From Kribbella pratensis (GTDB lineage Bacteria; Actinomycetota; Actinomycetes; Propionibacteriales; Kribbellaceae): DNA of 64,000 bases. The stretch lies in contig NZ_SODP01000005.1 in assembly GCF_004365355.1 (NCBI RefSeq), positions 186,001-250,000 of the forward strand. Direction: 5' to 3'. The notes below the pieces were generated by a model. That model had not been told where the DNA came from and did not search any database. It saw only the letters and a program-made list of their open reading frames with translations. This document shows positions 33,287 through 41,774 of this stretch, in pieces. Positions within the stretch are counted from its first letter, which is position 1, and each line of letters starts with the position of its first letter. The translations under genes and the position numbers were made by a program.

Positions 33287-33729
33287 CCCTTCAGGATCGG
33301 ATCTGTTGTCAGGGTCTCGGAGACCCGGGCGAGGAGGGAGCGGAGGGTCTCCGCCTCCTCCTCGCTGAAAGCCGCGGCCAGCCGGCGCTCGACGCCGGTG
33401 GCGCGCTTGTCCGCCTGATCGAGAGCCTTGCGCCCGGCGTGCGTGGGACGGGTCTCGATCACGTGCTTGTGCAGTGGATGCGGCGTGCGCTCGATCAGCC
33501 CGCCGGCCTCCAGGTTGCGCAGGATCGTCGTCATCGTCTGCGGGGTGACGGCGCAGCGGCGGGCCAGTTCGGCGGCGGAGATGCCCGGCTGCTCGTCCAG
33601 CACGAACAGAGCGGCGTACTGCGGAACCGTGAGCCCGGCCGGTTTCACTGCAGCTGACTTCGCCGCCTGCAGCTCCTGCTCGACCCGCTTGAAGTGACTG
33701 CCGAGCCGTTCGTCGAAGGACATCCGCAT
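33283..33729 (-). CDS. MarR-family transcriptional regulator
   Basis: A 148-residue winged-helix regulator (ISAAELARRCAVTPQTMTTILRNLEAGGLI; wing RTPHPLHKHVIETRPT). ATG 33729 has AGGA 8 nt upstream; 33738 and 33723 are other in-frame ATGs. It is divergent from a secreted beta-propeller gene and probably binds the dyad at 33776-33789. Its stop overlaps that of the thioredoxin-TPR gene by 4 bp. Confidence 0.9.
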   Translation of the reverse strand: MRMSFDERLGSHFKRVEQELQAAKSAAVKPAGLTVPQYAALFVLDEQPGISAAELARRCAVTPQTMTTILRNLEAGGLIERTPHPLHKHVIETRPTHAGRKALDQADKRATGVERRLAAAFSEEEAETLRSLLARVSETLTTDPILKG

Positions 33730-33766
33730 GCGGACCATCCTACGAACGGCGTCGATGATATATGCA

Positions 33767-33795
33767 TTGACGACCATCAGAACTCTGATTAATGT
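33767..33795 (+). promoter_or_regulatory. Promoter with MarR operator in its spacer
   Basis: TTGACG (33767-33772) and TAATGT (33790-33795) are exactly 17 bp apart. The spacer contains the perfect dyad ATCAGA-AC-TCTGAT (33776-33789). A repressor bound here would block the promoter of the beta-propeller gene. The segment is distinctly AT-richer than its surroundings. Confidence 0.65.
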
Positions 33796-33829
33796 CTGTG
33801 CTCGTATTCATCCGGAGGAGGAGTTCTTG

Positions 33830-34825
33830 ATGAAGTTTCGTGTGTTGGCTGCTGGTGCTGTGGCGGCGTTGCTCGCCCTGACGGCGTCGCCGGCCGCAGT
33901 TCCCGTGGCAGCTGCTGCTTCGCAAGGGATGCCCGCGCAGATCGACGGCCGGACGGCTGATCGGTATCCGGAGGGCATCGCCTGGGATCCGACCCGGCAG
34001 GCGTTCCTGATCGGGTCGCTGGCTACCGGGCGGATCTCGGTGGTCGGCCGCGACGGCGTACCGCATCCGTTCGGCGTCGCGCCCGGGGTGTCGACGTTCG
34101 GGCTGCATGTCGATGCCGTGCGCAACCGTGTGCTCGTCACGTACGCCGATATCGGGAACGGTGAGCGGACGTCGGACGCGACGCTCTACAAGCAGTCCGG
34201 TGTCGCGATCTACAACCTGCGGACCGGGCGGCTCGAGCGGCGGGTCGATCTGAACACCCCGCAGCTGAATCCGGCCGGCGGTCGTCACGGCGTGAACGAC
34301 CTGGCGATCGATGCCGTGGGCAACGCCTATGTCACCGACCCGGCGGGGGACGCGATCTACCGGATCACCCCACACGGTGCGGCGTCGGTTCTCGTCCGCG
34401 ACGAGCGGTTGCGGAGCGACACAATCGGGGCCAATGGCATCGTCTGGCACCCGGGTGGCTATCTGCTGGTGGTCCGGTACGACGTGGGCACGCTGTTCCG
34501 GATCTCGTTGCGCGGTGAACTCAGTACGACTGGTCTGACCAGTGCACTGGTCGGGGGAGACGGCTTGGCGCTGGCGCGTGATGGTCGGCTGATCGCGATC
34601 ACCAACAAGCTCGGTGCGGCCGGCGTCGAGCGGGCGACTGTGTTGAGTAGTCGCGACAACTACCGCACCGCCCAGGTTCGGTCGGTCGAGCCGTGGCCGG
34701 TCTCAGGTCCGACGACGGCCGCGATCACGCCCTTCGGGACGTATGTGCTGAGCGGGCGGATCGATGTGCTGATCGCGGGCGGCTGGTCTGACCAGTTCAC
34801 TATCCGGCGGATGGCGGCGTACTGA
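33830..34825 (+). CDS. Secreted SMP-30/NHL-like beta-propeller protein
   Basis: A 331-residue exported protein. The signal peptide spans about 1-29 (MKFRVLAAGAVAALLALTAS...AAA). The mature part has repeating propeller strands (PEGIAWDPTRQAFLIGSL; GVNDLAIDAVGNAYVTD; GANGIVWHPGGYLLVV; GDGLALARDGRLIAI) like SMP-30/gluconolactonase or superoxide-dismutase-linked propellers. ATG 33830 has GGAGGAGG about 8 nt upstream, a very strong site. Enzymatic activity, if any, is unknown. Confidence 0.85.
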   Translation: MKFRVLAAGAVAALLALTASPAAVPVAAAASQGMPAQIDGRTADRYPEGIAWDPTRQAFLIGSLATGRISVVGRDGVPHPFGVAPGVSTFGLHVDAVRNRVLVTYADIGNGERTSDATLYKQSGVAIYNLRTGRLERRVDLNTPQLNPAGGRHGVNDLAIDAVGNAYVTDPAGDAIYRITPHGAASVLVRDERLRSDTIGANGIVWHPGGYLLVVRYDVGTLFRISLRGELSTTGLTSALVGGDGLALARDGRLIAITNKLGAAGVERATVLSSRDNYRTAQVRSVEPWPVSGPTTAAITPFGTYVLSGRIDVLIAGGWSDQFTIRRMAAY

Positions 34826-34849
34826 GGGCACTGACCGGAATCGGACAGT

Positions 34850-34894
34850 GTGAATTCTTGTAATTGATGTTGAAGTGCTCTGAGAATTCTTCAC
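34850..34894. promoter_or_regulatory. Interrupted inverted repeat upstream of RpiR gene
   Basis: GTGAATTCT (34850-34858) and AGAATTCTTCAC (34883-34894) form an inverted repeat (GTGAA...TTCAC outer, AGAATTCT inner) separated by 24 bp, about two helical turns. The downstream arm abuts the ATG. It is a candidate autoregulatory site for the RpiR protein. Confidence 0.45.
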
Positions 34895-35776
34895 ATGAGT
34901 GCTGTCGCATCGCCGCCGCCGAGTCTCGAGGCACGGATCCACGGCCTGCTGCCGGCGTTGAGTCCGGCGCAGGCCCGGATCGCCGCCGAGGTACTGCGGG
35001 ATCCGGCGGCGGTCGCGGGATCGACGATCGGCCAGTTGGCGGCCCGCTGCGGTACGTCGCTGCCGAGCGTCACGCGCTTCTGCCTGGCGCTCGGTCTGTC
35101 CGGGTACGCCGAGCTCCGGCTCACGCTGGCGGCCGAGAGTGGTCGGACCAGTCTCAGCTGGGAACGCGGGACCGGGTCGGAGGTCGGACCGGACGACTCA
35201 CTGGACGACGTACTCCGGACGCTGCTGCGCGCCGACACGCGGGCGCTCGAGGACACGGTCGCGTCATTGGACGTCGACGCGCTCGGGCGTGCGGTCCGGG
35301 CGATCTCGGACGCACGCCGGATCGACCTGTACGCCGTGGCGGGGTCGGCGGCGGTGGCCGAGGACCTGCGGCTGCGGCTGCACCGGATCGGACGAGGCGC
35401 CAGTACCTGGAGCGACGTACACACTGCTCTGGCGAGCTCGGCACTGCTCGGGACCGGTGATGTCGCGATCGGCATCTCGCACAGTGGCGAGACGCTCGAG
35501 GTTCTCGAACCCGTGATCAGGGCCGGGCGGCAAGGGGCGACGACTGTTGCCATCACCAACTATCCGCGCTCGCCGCTGGCGCGGGCGGCCGAGATCGTGC
35601 TGGTCACCGCGGCTCGCGATGTCACGTTCCGGACCGGGGGACTGTCCGGCCGGCATGCCCAGATGATCGTGCTCGACGCGCTGTACCTGGGCGTCGCCCA
35701 GCGCGACTATCCGTCGGCCGAGCGGGCCTTCGACGCCACCGCCGATGCCGTCGCGGATCACCGCCGACGGTCCTGA
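34895..35776 (+). CDS. MurR/RpiR-family regulator with SIS domain
   Basis: A 293-residue sugar-phosphate-responsive regulator. N-terminal HTH (STIGQLAARCGTSLPSVTRFCLALGL, about 41-66) binds DNA; the SIS domain (about 125-265: IDLYAVAGSAAVAEDL, AIGISHSGETLEVLE) binds a phosphosugar. MurR-type members control MurNAc use, so a link with the NamZ operon 23 kb away is possible but unproven. It precedes a Tat-exported glycoside-hydrolase-like gene by 48 bp, its more likely target. ATG 34895 has no clear ribosome site. Confidence 0.9.
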   Translation: MSAVASPPPSLEARIHGLLPALSPAQARIAAEVLRDPAAVAGSTIGQLAARCGTSLPSVTRFCLALGLSGYAELRLTLAAESGRTSLSWERGTGSEVGPDDSLDDVLRTLLRADTRALEDTVASLDVDALGRAVRAISDARRIDLYAVAGSAAVAEDLRLRLHRIGRGASTWSDVHTALASSALLGTGDVAIGISHSGETLEVLEPVIRAGRQGATTVAITNYPRSPLARAAEIVLVTAARDVTFRTGGLSGRHAQMIVLDALYLGVAQRDYPSAERAFDATADAVADHRRRS

Positions 35777-35824
35777 GAAGTCTTCTGCCGCAAGCTCCGT
35801 TCGACCGCCTTCCGAAGGAGAAAC

Positions 35825-37297
35825 ATGCAGAGTCCGCACCAGATCCTTGACCCCAGCCGCCCCAGCCGACGCAGCCTGCTGCTCGGTGCCGGCGCCACCG
35901 CCCTCACCGCGGCAGCCGCAACAGCCGCCGCCACGACCACCGCCGCCGCCACGACCACCAGCACCGGCGCGGCGACCTCCGCTGCCGGCGCGCCGAGCGC
36001 CGCGGCGGCTGGTTTCGGGGCGGCTGGTGTCGGAGCGGCTGGTGCCGGGGCGGCGCCGGCCGTCGTGCCGTCGCCGGATACGTTGCCGTTGACCGGCGGG
36101 CCGGACTTCCCGATCGGGCTGTTCTGGCCGCCGCATCCGTACGCGAGCACCGCGCAACGGTTCGCAGAGATCAAGAACGCCGGCTTCGACTTCATCATCT
36201 CCGGCAACTACGCCGGCGACGGCAACATCTTCCAGTACCAGCTCGGCCTGGCCCGCGACGCCGGCCTGAAGATGCTGATCTCCGACGACATCCAGATCCG
36301 CAACATGTCCCGCTGGTTCTCGATCTCGGACACCCCTACCGACTTCCTCAGCGTGACGCCGGCCGAGGCGAGTGCCCTCTACATCCGCGCTCGCGACGCG
36401 TACGGGCCGTACTCGTCGCTGGCCGGCTTCAACTTCTACGACGAACCGGGGGCCGGCTGGTTCGCGACGTTGGCGAAGGCGCTCTCGATCTCGCGTGAGC
36501 TGGCGCCGCAACTGCTGCCGTACATCAACCTGCTGCCGTCCGACGACGCGACGTACTATCGCAACTTCGTCGACGTGGTGCAGCCGTCGCTGATCTCGTT
36601 CGACCGGTACCCGCTGCTCTCCGAGGGGCGCGAGGACGCCAACTACTTCCACAACTGGGCCATCGTCCGCGACGCCGCGCTGCACGGCGACATCCCGGCC
36701 TGGGTGTACATCCAGACGCTTGCCTACAACAACCATCGCGAACCGACCGCGGCGGAGCTGCTCTGGCAGGTCAACATCAGCCTCGCGTACGGCGCGAAGG
36801 GCATCCAGTACTTCACGTACTGGACGCCGGAGGCCGCTCGCGGTGAGGGATTCGGACCGGCGCTGATCACGGTCGACGGCAAGCGGACGTCGCGGTACGA
36901 CGCCGCGAAGCAGATCAACACGGGCTGGTTGCATCAGGTCGGGCGCGAGCTCAAACCGCTGGTGTCGGAGTCCGTCGTCCATGCGAACGAGACTCCGCTG
37001 CCGAACGGTGCCGTCGGGTTCACGGCGACCAACCTGGTCTCGGCGATCTCCGGGGATTCGGTTGTCGTCGGCACCTTCCGGTCACGGGACGCCGCGTCGG
37101 GGGATCGCTGGGTGTTGGTTGCGAACCGTTCGCACAGCGCGCGAGCTCGGGCCGTTGTCGCGGTCAACGAGCAGACGGTCGGGTCGGTCGGGGTCTTCCA
37201 GCCGGCGAGGCAGACGTACGTGTCGCAGCGGGTCGGGCCGGTGCAGGTCTCGCTGGACGCCGGTGCCGCGACGTTGATCAAGCTCGCAGCGAAGTAG
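35825..37297 (+). CDS. Tat-exported glycoside-hydrolase-like TIM-barrel protein
   Basis: A 490-residue protein. The twin-arginine signal (PSRRSLLLGAGATAL, about 13-27) is followed by a 60-residue Ala/Thr/Gly linker (about 28-85) of low complexity. The folded part (PIGLFWPPHPYAST... FDFIISGNYAGDG... GFNFYDEPGAG... KGIQYFTYWTPEA) looks like a (beta/alpha)8 glycosidase with FYDEPG carrying acidic candidates and a C-terminal beta domain. I cannot place it in a GH family. ATG 35825 has GAAGGAG upstream. RpiR control and export suggest extracellular sugar breakdown. Confidence 0.75.
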   Translation: MQSPHQILDPSRPSRRSLLLGAGATALTAAAATAAATTTAAATTTSTGAATSAAGAPSAAAAGFGAAGVGAAGAGAAPAVVPSPDTLPLTGGPDFPIGLFWPPHPYASTAQRFAEIKNAGFDFIISGNYAGDGNIFQYQLGLARDAGLKMLISDDIQIRNMSRWFSISDTPTDFLSVTPAEASALYIRARDAYGPYSSLAGFNFYDEPGAGWFATLAKALSISRELAPQLLPYINLLPSDDATYYRNFVDVVQPSLISFDRYPLLSEGREDANYFHNWAIVRDAALHGDIPAWVYIQTLAYNNHREPTAAELLWQVNISLAYGAKGIQYFTYWTPEAARGEGFGPALITVDGKRTSRYDAAKQINTGWLHQVGRELKPLVSESVVHANETPLPNGAVGFTATNLVSAISGDSVVVGTFRSRDAASGDRWVLVANRSHSARARAVVAVNEQTVGSVGVFQPARQTYVSQRVGPVQVSLDAGAATLIKLAAK

Positions 37298-38551
37298 TCA
37301 GCTGGTCTGACCGGTGTAGATGCCCATCGCACGGAAGCGGAGGGCCGGGGCCGCGTACTCCTCCAGGGCGTGCGCGGTCCAGCCGATCATCCGGGCGAGC
37401 GCGAACAGGGCGTCGCCGGCATCGGGGCGGAAGTTGTAGGCGTGCATGGTCGCGGCGATCGCGAGGTCGCTGTTCGGGAACATCGGGGTGCGCTCGGCGA
37501 CCGCGGCGATCGTGCCGACGATCGGGTGATCGCCGAGCAGTCCGAGCAGTACGTCGGCGCGCGGGTCGCGGTGCTGGTAGATCCGGTGCCCGAAGCCGGG
37601 GATCGGTTCGCCTGACCGCAACTGGTCTGACAGGGCCTTCAGCGGATCCTGCTGTGCGCGTCGGAGGAACTCGTACGCGAGGGTCGGTGCGGCGCCGTGG
37701 TACTGCCCGTCGAGCGCGCCGAGCCCCGCGGAGATCACGGCGTACAGGTTGGCGCGTGCGCTGGCGGCGACCCGCGCGGCGACCGTCGAGACCGCCAGCC
37801 CGTGGTCGGCCAGCAGGATCAGCGCGGCATCGAGCACCTCAGGACGAGGCGCTTCGTCAGAAAGCTTGGGCCAGAGCCGCGCACCGAGAGTCGCGCCGGA
37901 GTCCACGTGCTCGCCAGGCAGCGCGGTCACCAGGGTGCCGATCAGTCGCCCAGCAGCAGCAGTCACCGATGGCGCAGACAGGTCGAACCGCAGAGGATCA
38001 GCAGCCCCCAGCACCGCCACTGCCACCCGCAGCCGATCTGTCAACCGAGCCCCGTCCGGCACCACCCCCATCGCAGCCCGAGCAAGCAGCACCCCCTCCC
38101 GCTCTACCCCGAACACCGCCTTGGCGGTGCTCGGCGTAGAGCGGGAGGGCGCGAGCCCAGACGCGGGAGCGGGTCCGGGTGCGGGAGAGGGTGCAGACGT
38201 GGGCTCGGGGGATTGGGCGGGGGATTGGGCGGTCCAGAGGAGGGTGGCGACTTGTTCGACTGTCCAGCTGGTGGCGAGGGCTCGGGCTGACTGGCCTCGG
38301 TAGTAAAGCTCGTCGTTTTCGAGGAGGGTCAGCTCCGACTCGATGCGTTCCACCACGCCGGAGTGGTCGACCGATCTGGCGGCCAGGCGGTCTACTTCGG
38401 CGGCCGAGAAGAGGCTGCCGCGGCGGCCCCGGGCCCGGGTGCTGGTGAGGAGGCCCCGGCTGACGTAGGCGTAGATCGTCTCCGGCTTGACCTGCAGGCG
38501 GCGTGCGACCTCCGCGGTGGTCAGGTAATTCTCGTCACCTTCGGCCGTCAT
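37298..38551 (-). CDS. Citrate-synthase-family protein with N-terminal MerR-type HTH
   Basis: A 417-residue fusion. Residues 8-60 (YLTTAEVARRLQVKPETIYAYVSRGLL) are a MerR/excisionase-like DNA-binding domain; from about 65 the citrate-synthase fold follows, with QYHGAAP, GFGHRIYQHRDPRAD and PNSDLA covering the three catalytic positions. A Pro/Ala/Ser linker (about 108-140) interrupts the large domain. Such proteins are found beside a second citrate synthase in actinobacteria. It may be both enzyme subunit and regulator (inference). It ends directly against the stop of the glycosidase-like gene. Confidence 0.88.
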   Translation of the reverse strand: MTAEGDENYLTTAEVARRLQVKPETIYAYVSRGLLTSTRARGRRGSLFSAAEVDRLAARSVDHSGVVERIESELTLLENDELYYRGQSARALATSWTVEQVATLLWTAQSPAQSPEPTSAPSPAPGPAPASGLAPSRSTPSTAKAVFGVEREGVLLARAAMGVVPDGARLTDRLRVAVAVLGAADPLRFDLSAPSVTAAAGRLIGTLVTALPGEHVDSGATLGARLWPKLSDEAPRPEVLDAALILLADHGLAVSTVAARVAASARANLYAVISAGLGALDGQYHGAAPTLAYEFLRRAQQDPLKALSDQLRSGEPIPGFGHRIYQHRDPRADVLLGLLGDHPIVGTIAAVAERTPMFPNSDLAIAATMHAYNFRPDAGDALFALARMIGWTAHALEEYAAPALRFRAMGIYTGQTS

Positions 38552-38585
38552 CCACGCTCCTCACAGCGATTCACTCAGACGAACA

Positions 38586-38606
38586 TTGACTGGATCAATA
38601 TTGACA
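38586..38606. promoter_or_regulatory. Divergent citrate-synthase control region
   Basis: The 84-bp divergent gap is AT-rich and holds TTGACT (38586-38591), TTGACA (38601-38606) and the perfect 10-bp palindrome TCAATATTGA (38595-38604), with TTGACA/TGTCAA forming a further dyad. The MerR-like domain of the neighbouring citrate-synthase protein is the obvious candidate binder. Confidence 0.5.
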
Positions 38607-38635
38607 ATAGTTGATTGGCTGTCAACTCTGAAGCT

Positions 38636-39775
38636 ATGTCAACAGTGATCAATGTTCCGCCCGGTCTGCGCAACGTCGTCGTCACCGAGACCACCCTCGG
38701 CGACGTCCGTGGTGACGAGGGGTTCTACCACTACCGCCAGTACTCGGCGATCGATCTCGCCAAGTCCAAGACGCTCGAAGACGTCTGGTACCTGATGTTC
38801 GAGGGCCGCCTCCCGACGGACGCCGAGCGCGACCGGTTCATCGCCGAACTGGCGCCGCTGCGGGTCCTGCCCGACGAGGTCAGCGCCGTCCTCCCGGCGA
38901 TCGCGGCTGCAGGCGCAAAGTTCAACCCGCTCGCCGGTCTCCGCACTGCCCTGTCGCTGCTGGCGGCAGTACGTGGCCTCCCGCCGCTCTGGGATGCCGA
39001 CCCGGCCCGCCGCAAGGCCGACGCGATGCTCGTCTGCGCGGTCACCCCGACCATCCTCGCGGCCCTCTACCGCCTCCGCGAAGGCCAGCAGCCGCTGGAG
39101 CCGCGCGCCGACCTCTCGGCCGCAGCCAACTGGCTCTACCTGGTCACCGGCACCGAGCCGAACGCAGTACATGCGACCGCGATCGAGCACTATCTCGTCT
39201 CGACGCTCGACCACGGCTTCAACGCGTCCACGTTCACCGCGCGAGTGATCGCCTCCACCGGTGCCGACGTCGTCTCGGCCGTTGCCGGAGCGATCGGCGC
39301 GTTCTCCGGCCCGTTGCACGGCGGCGCGCCGGACCGCGCCCTGGCCAGCCTCGACGAGATCGGTACGCCGGACCGCATCGACGCCTGGGTCCGCGCGAAG
39401 GTGTCCGCGGGCGATCGGATCATGGGCTTCGGTCACGCGGTCTACCGCACCGAGGACCCGCGTTCGTTGATGCTCCGCGACATCGCCCGCGGCATCGGCG
39501 GCGACCTGGTCGACTTCGCAACCACCGTCGAGCAGCGCATCGTCGACGTCCTCGCCGAACTGAAGCCCGGCCGCAACCTCTACGCGAACGTGGAGTTCTA
39601 CGCCGGCGTCGTGATGGAGCTCTGCGGCATCCCACGCGCGATGTTCACGCCGACGTTCGCGGTCAGCCGCATCATCGGCTGGTCCGCCAACATCCTCGAA
39701 CAGTCGGAGGACCCGAAGATCATCCGTCCGATCGCGACGTACGTCGGCCCGCAGCCGCCGGTGCCGATCGACTAG
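38636..39775 (+). CDS. Citrate synthase 2 / 2-methylcitrate synthase-like
   Basis: A 379-residue soluble citrate synthase. SGPLHGGAPDRAL and MGFGHAVYRTEDPR hold the catalytic histidines; the usual catalytic Asp motif NVDFY is NVEFYAGVV here, a conservative Asp-to-Glu change seen in some members. ATG 38636 is used; the frame is open to 38615. Weak ribosome site. It is divergently transcribed from the HTH-citrate-synthase fusion, and the two may form hetero-oligomers. Condensation of acetyl-CoA or propionyl-CoA with oxaloacetate cannot be told apart. Confidence 0.9.
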   Translation: MSTVINVPPGLRNVVVTETTLGDVRGDEGFYHYRQYSAIDLAKSKTLEDVWYLMFEGRLPTDAERDRFIAELAPLRVLPDEVSAVLPAIAAAGAKFNPLAGLRTALSLLAAVRGLPPLWDADPARRKADAMLVCAVTPTILAALYRLREGQQPLEPRADLSAAANWLYLVTGTEPNAVHATAIEHYLVSTLDHGFNASTFTARVIASTGADVVSAVAGAIGAFSGPLHGGAPDRALASLDEIGTPDRIDAWVRAKVSAGDRIMGFGHAVYRTEDPRSLMLRDIARGIGGDLVDFATTVEQRIVDVLAELKPGRNLYANVEFYAGVVMELCGIPRAMFTPTFAVSRIIGWSANILEQSEDPKIIRPIATYVGPQPPVPID

Positions 39776-39779
39776 GCAG

Positions 39780-41234
39780 CTAGGCGACGAACTGCATGAC
39801 CCCGTCCTCGACCGGCCCGAAGCGCAACGTCACGAGATCGCGCGGGTAGTTCTGCCGGAGGCGCCAGGGCCCTTGACTGCCCTGGCGCGGGAGGATGGCG
39901 GCGGCGCGGCGGATGTAGCCGGAGGACAGGTCGACGACCGGCCGGGGCGGAGCGTCGTATTCGGCTGGGTCGACCTCCGGGACGCAGATCCGGGTGCCGG
40001 TCGCGGTGAGGTGGTTGAGGAGCCGGCAGACGTACTGCGAGGTCAGGTCGGAGCGCAGCGTCCAGGAGTTGTTGGTATATCCGATGCACCAGGCAAGGTT
40101 CGGTACGCCGCTCAGCATCATGCCCTTGTAGACGAACGTGTCGTGCGGCGCAACGGACCGCCCGTCGACCGTCACCTGGATGTTGCCGAGTGCAACCATC
40201 CGCAGACCGGTCGCGGTCACCACGAGATCCGCCTCCAGCTCCATACCGGACCGCAGCAGCACGCCCCGAGGAGTGAACCGCTCAATCTCGTCGGTCACCA
40301 CCGAAGCGGACCCGTCCCGCAGAGCCTTGAACAGATCCGCGTCCGGCACCAGACACAACCGCTGGTCCCATGGCTTGTACTGCGGGGTGAAGTGCGGATC
40401 GACCGGGATCGACTCCGGCAGCTCGCGCGCCACACCGGCGTTCAGCAACCAGGCCGCATGCGCCGGCCACTTCCGGAACGCGCTGTAGAGCGCGGTGCTC
40501 AGGGCAACGTTCTTCCCGCGGATCAGCCGGTGCGCGAGGTTCTCCGGGAGTACGGCGCGGAGGCGGTCCGAGAAGGCGTCGCGGGCGGGGCGCGAGGCGA
40601 CGTAGCTCGGCGTACGCTGCAGCATCGTGACGTGTTCCGCCGTACCGGCCATGGCGGGCACCAGCGTCACGGCGGTCGCGCCGCTGCCGATGACGACCAC
40701 TCGCTGGCCGGTGTAGTCCAGATCGGCCGGCCAGTGCTGCGGATGCACGATCCGGCCCTCGAACGAGCTCTGCCCCGGGAAGTCGACCACGTACCCCGCG
40801 TCGTAGTCGTAGTACCCGCTGCACACATACAGGAACGAGCAGGTGTAAACCGAGTCGCCCGTCTCGACCGTCCACAGCGCCTCGGCAGACGACCACGAGG
40901 CGCGTGCCACGCGTTGGCCGAAGCGGATGTGCTTGTCGATCCCGTACGTCGACGCCGTCACGTACAGGTAGTCGAGGATCGCCGGCCCGTCCGCGATCGC
41001 CTTGGCCGCCTTCCACGGGTGGAACGGGAACCCGAGCGTGAACATGTCCGAGTCCGACCGCACCCCCGGGTACCGGAACAGGTCCCAGGTGCCGCCGAGC
41101 GCGTCCCGCGCCTCGAGCACGGCGTACGTCCGGTCCGGGCACCGCGTCTGCAGGCGGTACGCCGCGCCGATGCCGGACAGGCCCGCGCCGACGATGAGGA
41201 CGTCCAGATGCTCCACCGAAGTCACAGTACTCAA
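39780..41234 (-). CDS. Flavin-containing (EthA-like Baeyer-Villiger type) monooxygenase
   Basis: A 484-residue FAD/NADPH monooxygenase. FAD loop GAGLSG is at 16-21, the second Rossmann GSGATA near 190-195, and SFEGRIVHPQHWP (about 156-168) is the FxGxxxHxxxWP Baeyer-Villiger fingerprint. The overall match (FRYPGVRSDSDM, PPRPVVDLSSGY at the end) is to the EthA group. Possible starts are TTG 41234, GTG 41225 and GTG 41216; none has a strong ribosome site. Substrate likely a ketone or thioamide-type compound (family knowledge). Confidence 0.9.
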   Translation of the reverse strand: MSTVTSVEHLDVLIVGAGLSGIGAAYRLQTRCPDRTYAVLEARDALGGTWDLFRYPGVRSDSDMFTLGFPFHPWKAAKAIADGPAILDYLYVTASTYGIDKHIRFGQRVARASWSSAEALWTVETGDSVYTCSFLYVCSGYYDYDAGYVVDFPGQSSFEGRIVHPQHWPADLDYTGQRVVVIGSGATAVTLVPAMAGTAEHVTMLQRTPSYVASRPARDAFSDRLRAVLPENLAHRLIRGKNVALSTALYSAFRKWPAHAAWLLNAGVARELPESIPVDPHFTPQYKPWDQRLCLVPDADLFKALRDGSASVVTDEIERFTPRGVLLRSGMELEADLVVTATGLRMVALGNIQVTVDGRSVAPHDTFVYKGMMLSGVPNLAWCIGYTNNSWTLRSDLTSQYVCRLLNHLTATGTRICVPEVDPAEYDAPPRPVVDLSSGYIRRAAAILPRQGSQGPWRLRQNYPRDLVTLRFGPVEDGVMQFVA

Positions 41235-41330
41235 CAGTAATGAAGATTCTTCCCGGGTGTTGTCGATTCCGTGTGGCGGCGATCGTCAGCAAGATGTTCA
41301 GTACAAGCCCTACACGAGGGAGAGCCTGAG

Positions 41331-41702
41331 ATGGCGCAGTACATGTTCCTGCTGTACGACAGCGAAGAGTGGTACGACAACGTCACGCCGGATGACTGGC
41401 AGCAGGCGATGAAGCTGCACGGGGCGTTCGCCGAGGCGGTGGAGAAGGCCGGGGCGCGGATCCTCGGCGGGGAGGCGCTCGAGCGGTCCACGACGGCGAG
41501 CACCGTGAAGCAGCGTGAGGGCGCCGAGCCGCTGGTCACCGACGGTCCTTTCATCGAGACCAAGGAGGCGCTCGGCGGCTACTACGTCATCGAGGCCCGT
41601 GATCTCGACCAGGCGCTGGAGCTGGCCAAGATCTGCCCGTCCGGCAACGTCGAGGTCCGTCCGGTGATGAACACCTCGTCGGACAGTCAGCCGCCGGCCT
41701 GA
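41331..41702 (+). CDS. YCII/DGPF-family protein
   Basis: A 123-residue YCII-domain protein with a canonical VTDGPFIETKEALGGYYVIEA motif (about 64-84). It precedes an ECF sigma gene, paralogous to the pair at 25063-26750. ATG 41331 has GAGGGAGAG upstream. Unlike the other module, 72 bp including a 13-bp hairpin separate it from the sigma gene. Confidence 0.92.
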   Translation: MAQYMFLLYDSEEWYDNVTPDDWQQAMKLHGAFAEAVEKAGARILGGEALERSTTASTVKQREGAEPLVTDGPFIETKEALGGYYVIEARDLDQALELAKICPSGNVEVRPVMNTSSDSQPPA

Positions 41703-41713
41703 CATGCCTGAGC

Positions 41714-41749
41714 CGGGTACGCCGACGCTCCGTGCTGTCGGCGTACCCG
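41714..41749. terminator. 13-bp perfect hairpin between DGPF and sigma genes
   Basis: CGGGTACGCCGAC (41714-41726) pairs perfectly with GTCGGCGTACCCG (41737-41749) across a 10-nt loop. No T-tract follows. It could be a partial terminator lowering sigma-factor expression relative to the DGPF protein. Confidence 0.7.
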
Positions 41750-41750
41750 C

Positions 41751-41774
41751 GGGGGACGAGCGGGGGGACGAGCG
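41751..41774 (+). repeat. 12-bp tandem duplication at the sigma-factor ribosome site
   Basis: GGGGGACGAGCG occurs twice head-to-tail (41751-41762 and 41763-41774), immediately before ATG 41775. Each copy carries a GGGGGA purine run, so the duplication changes the number of potential ribosome-binding sites. Confidence 0.85.

Noticed and set aside
35264..36982. Long minus-strand frame of 572 codons over the RpiR and glycosidase-like genes
   Set aside because: It spans two well-supported plus-strand genes, has a skewed Arg/Val/Asp composition and no recognisable domain.
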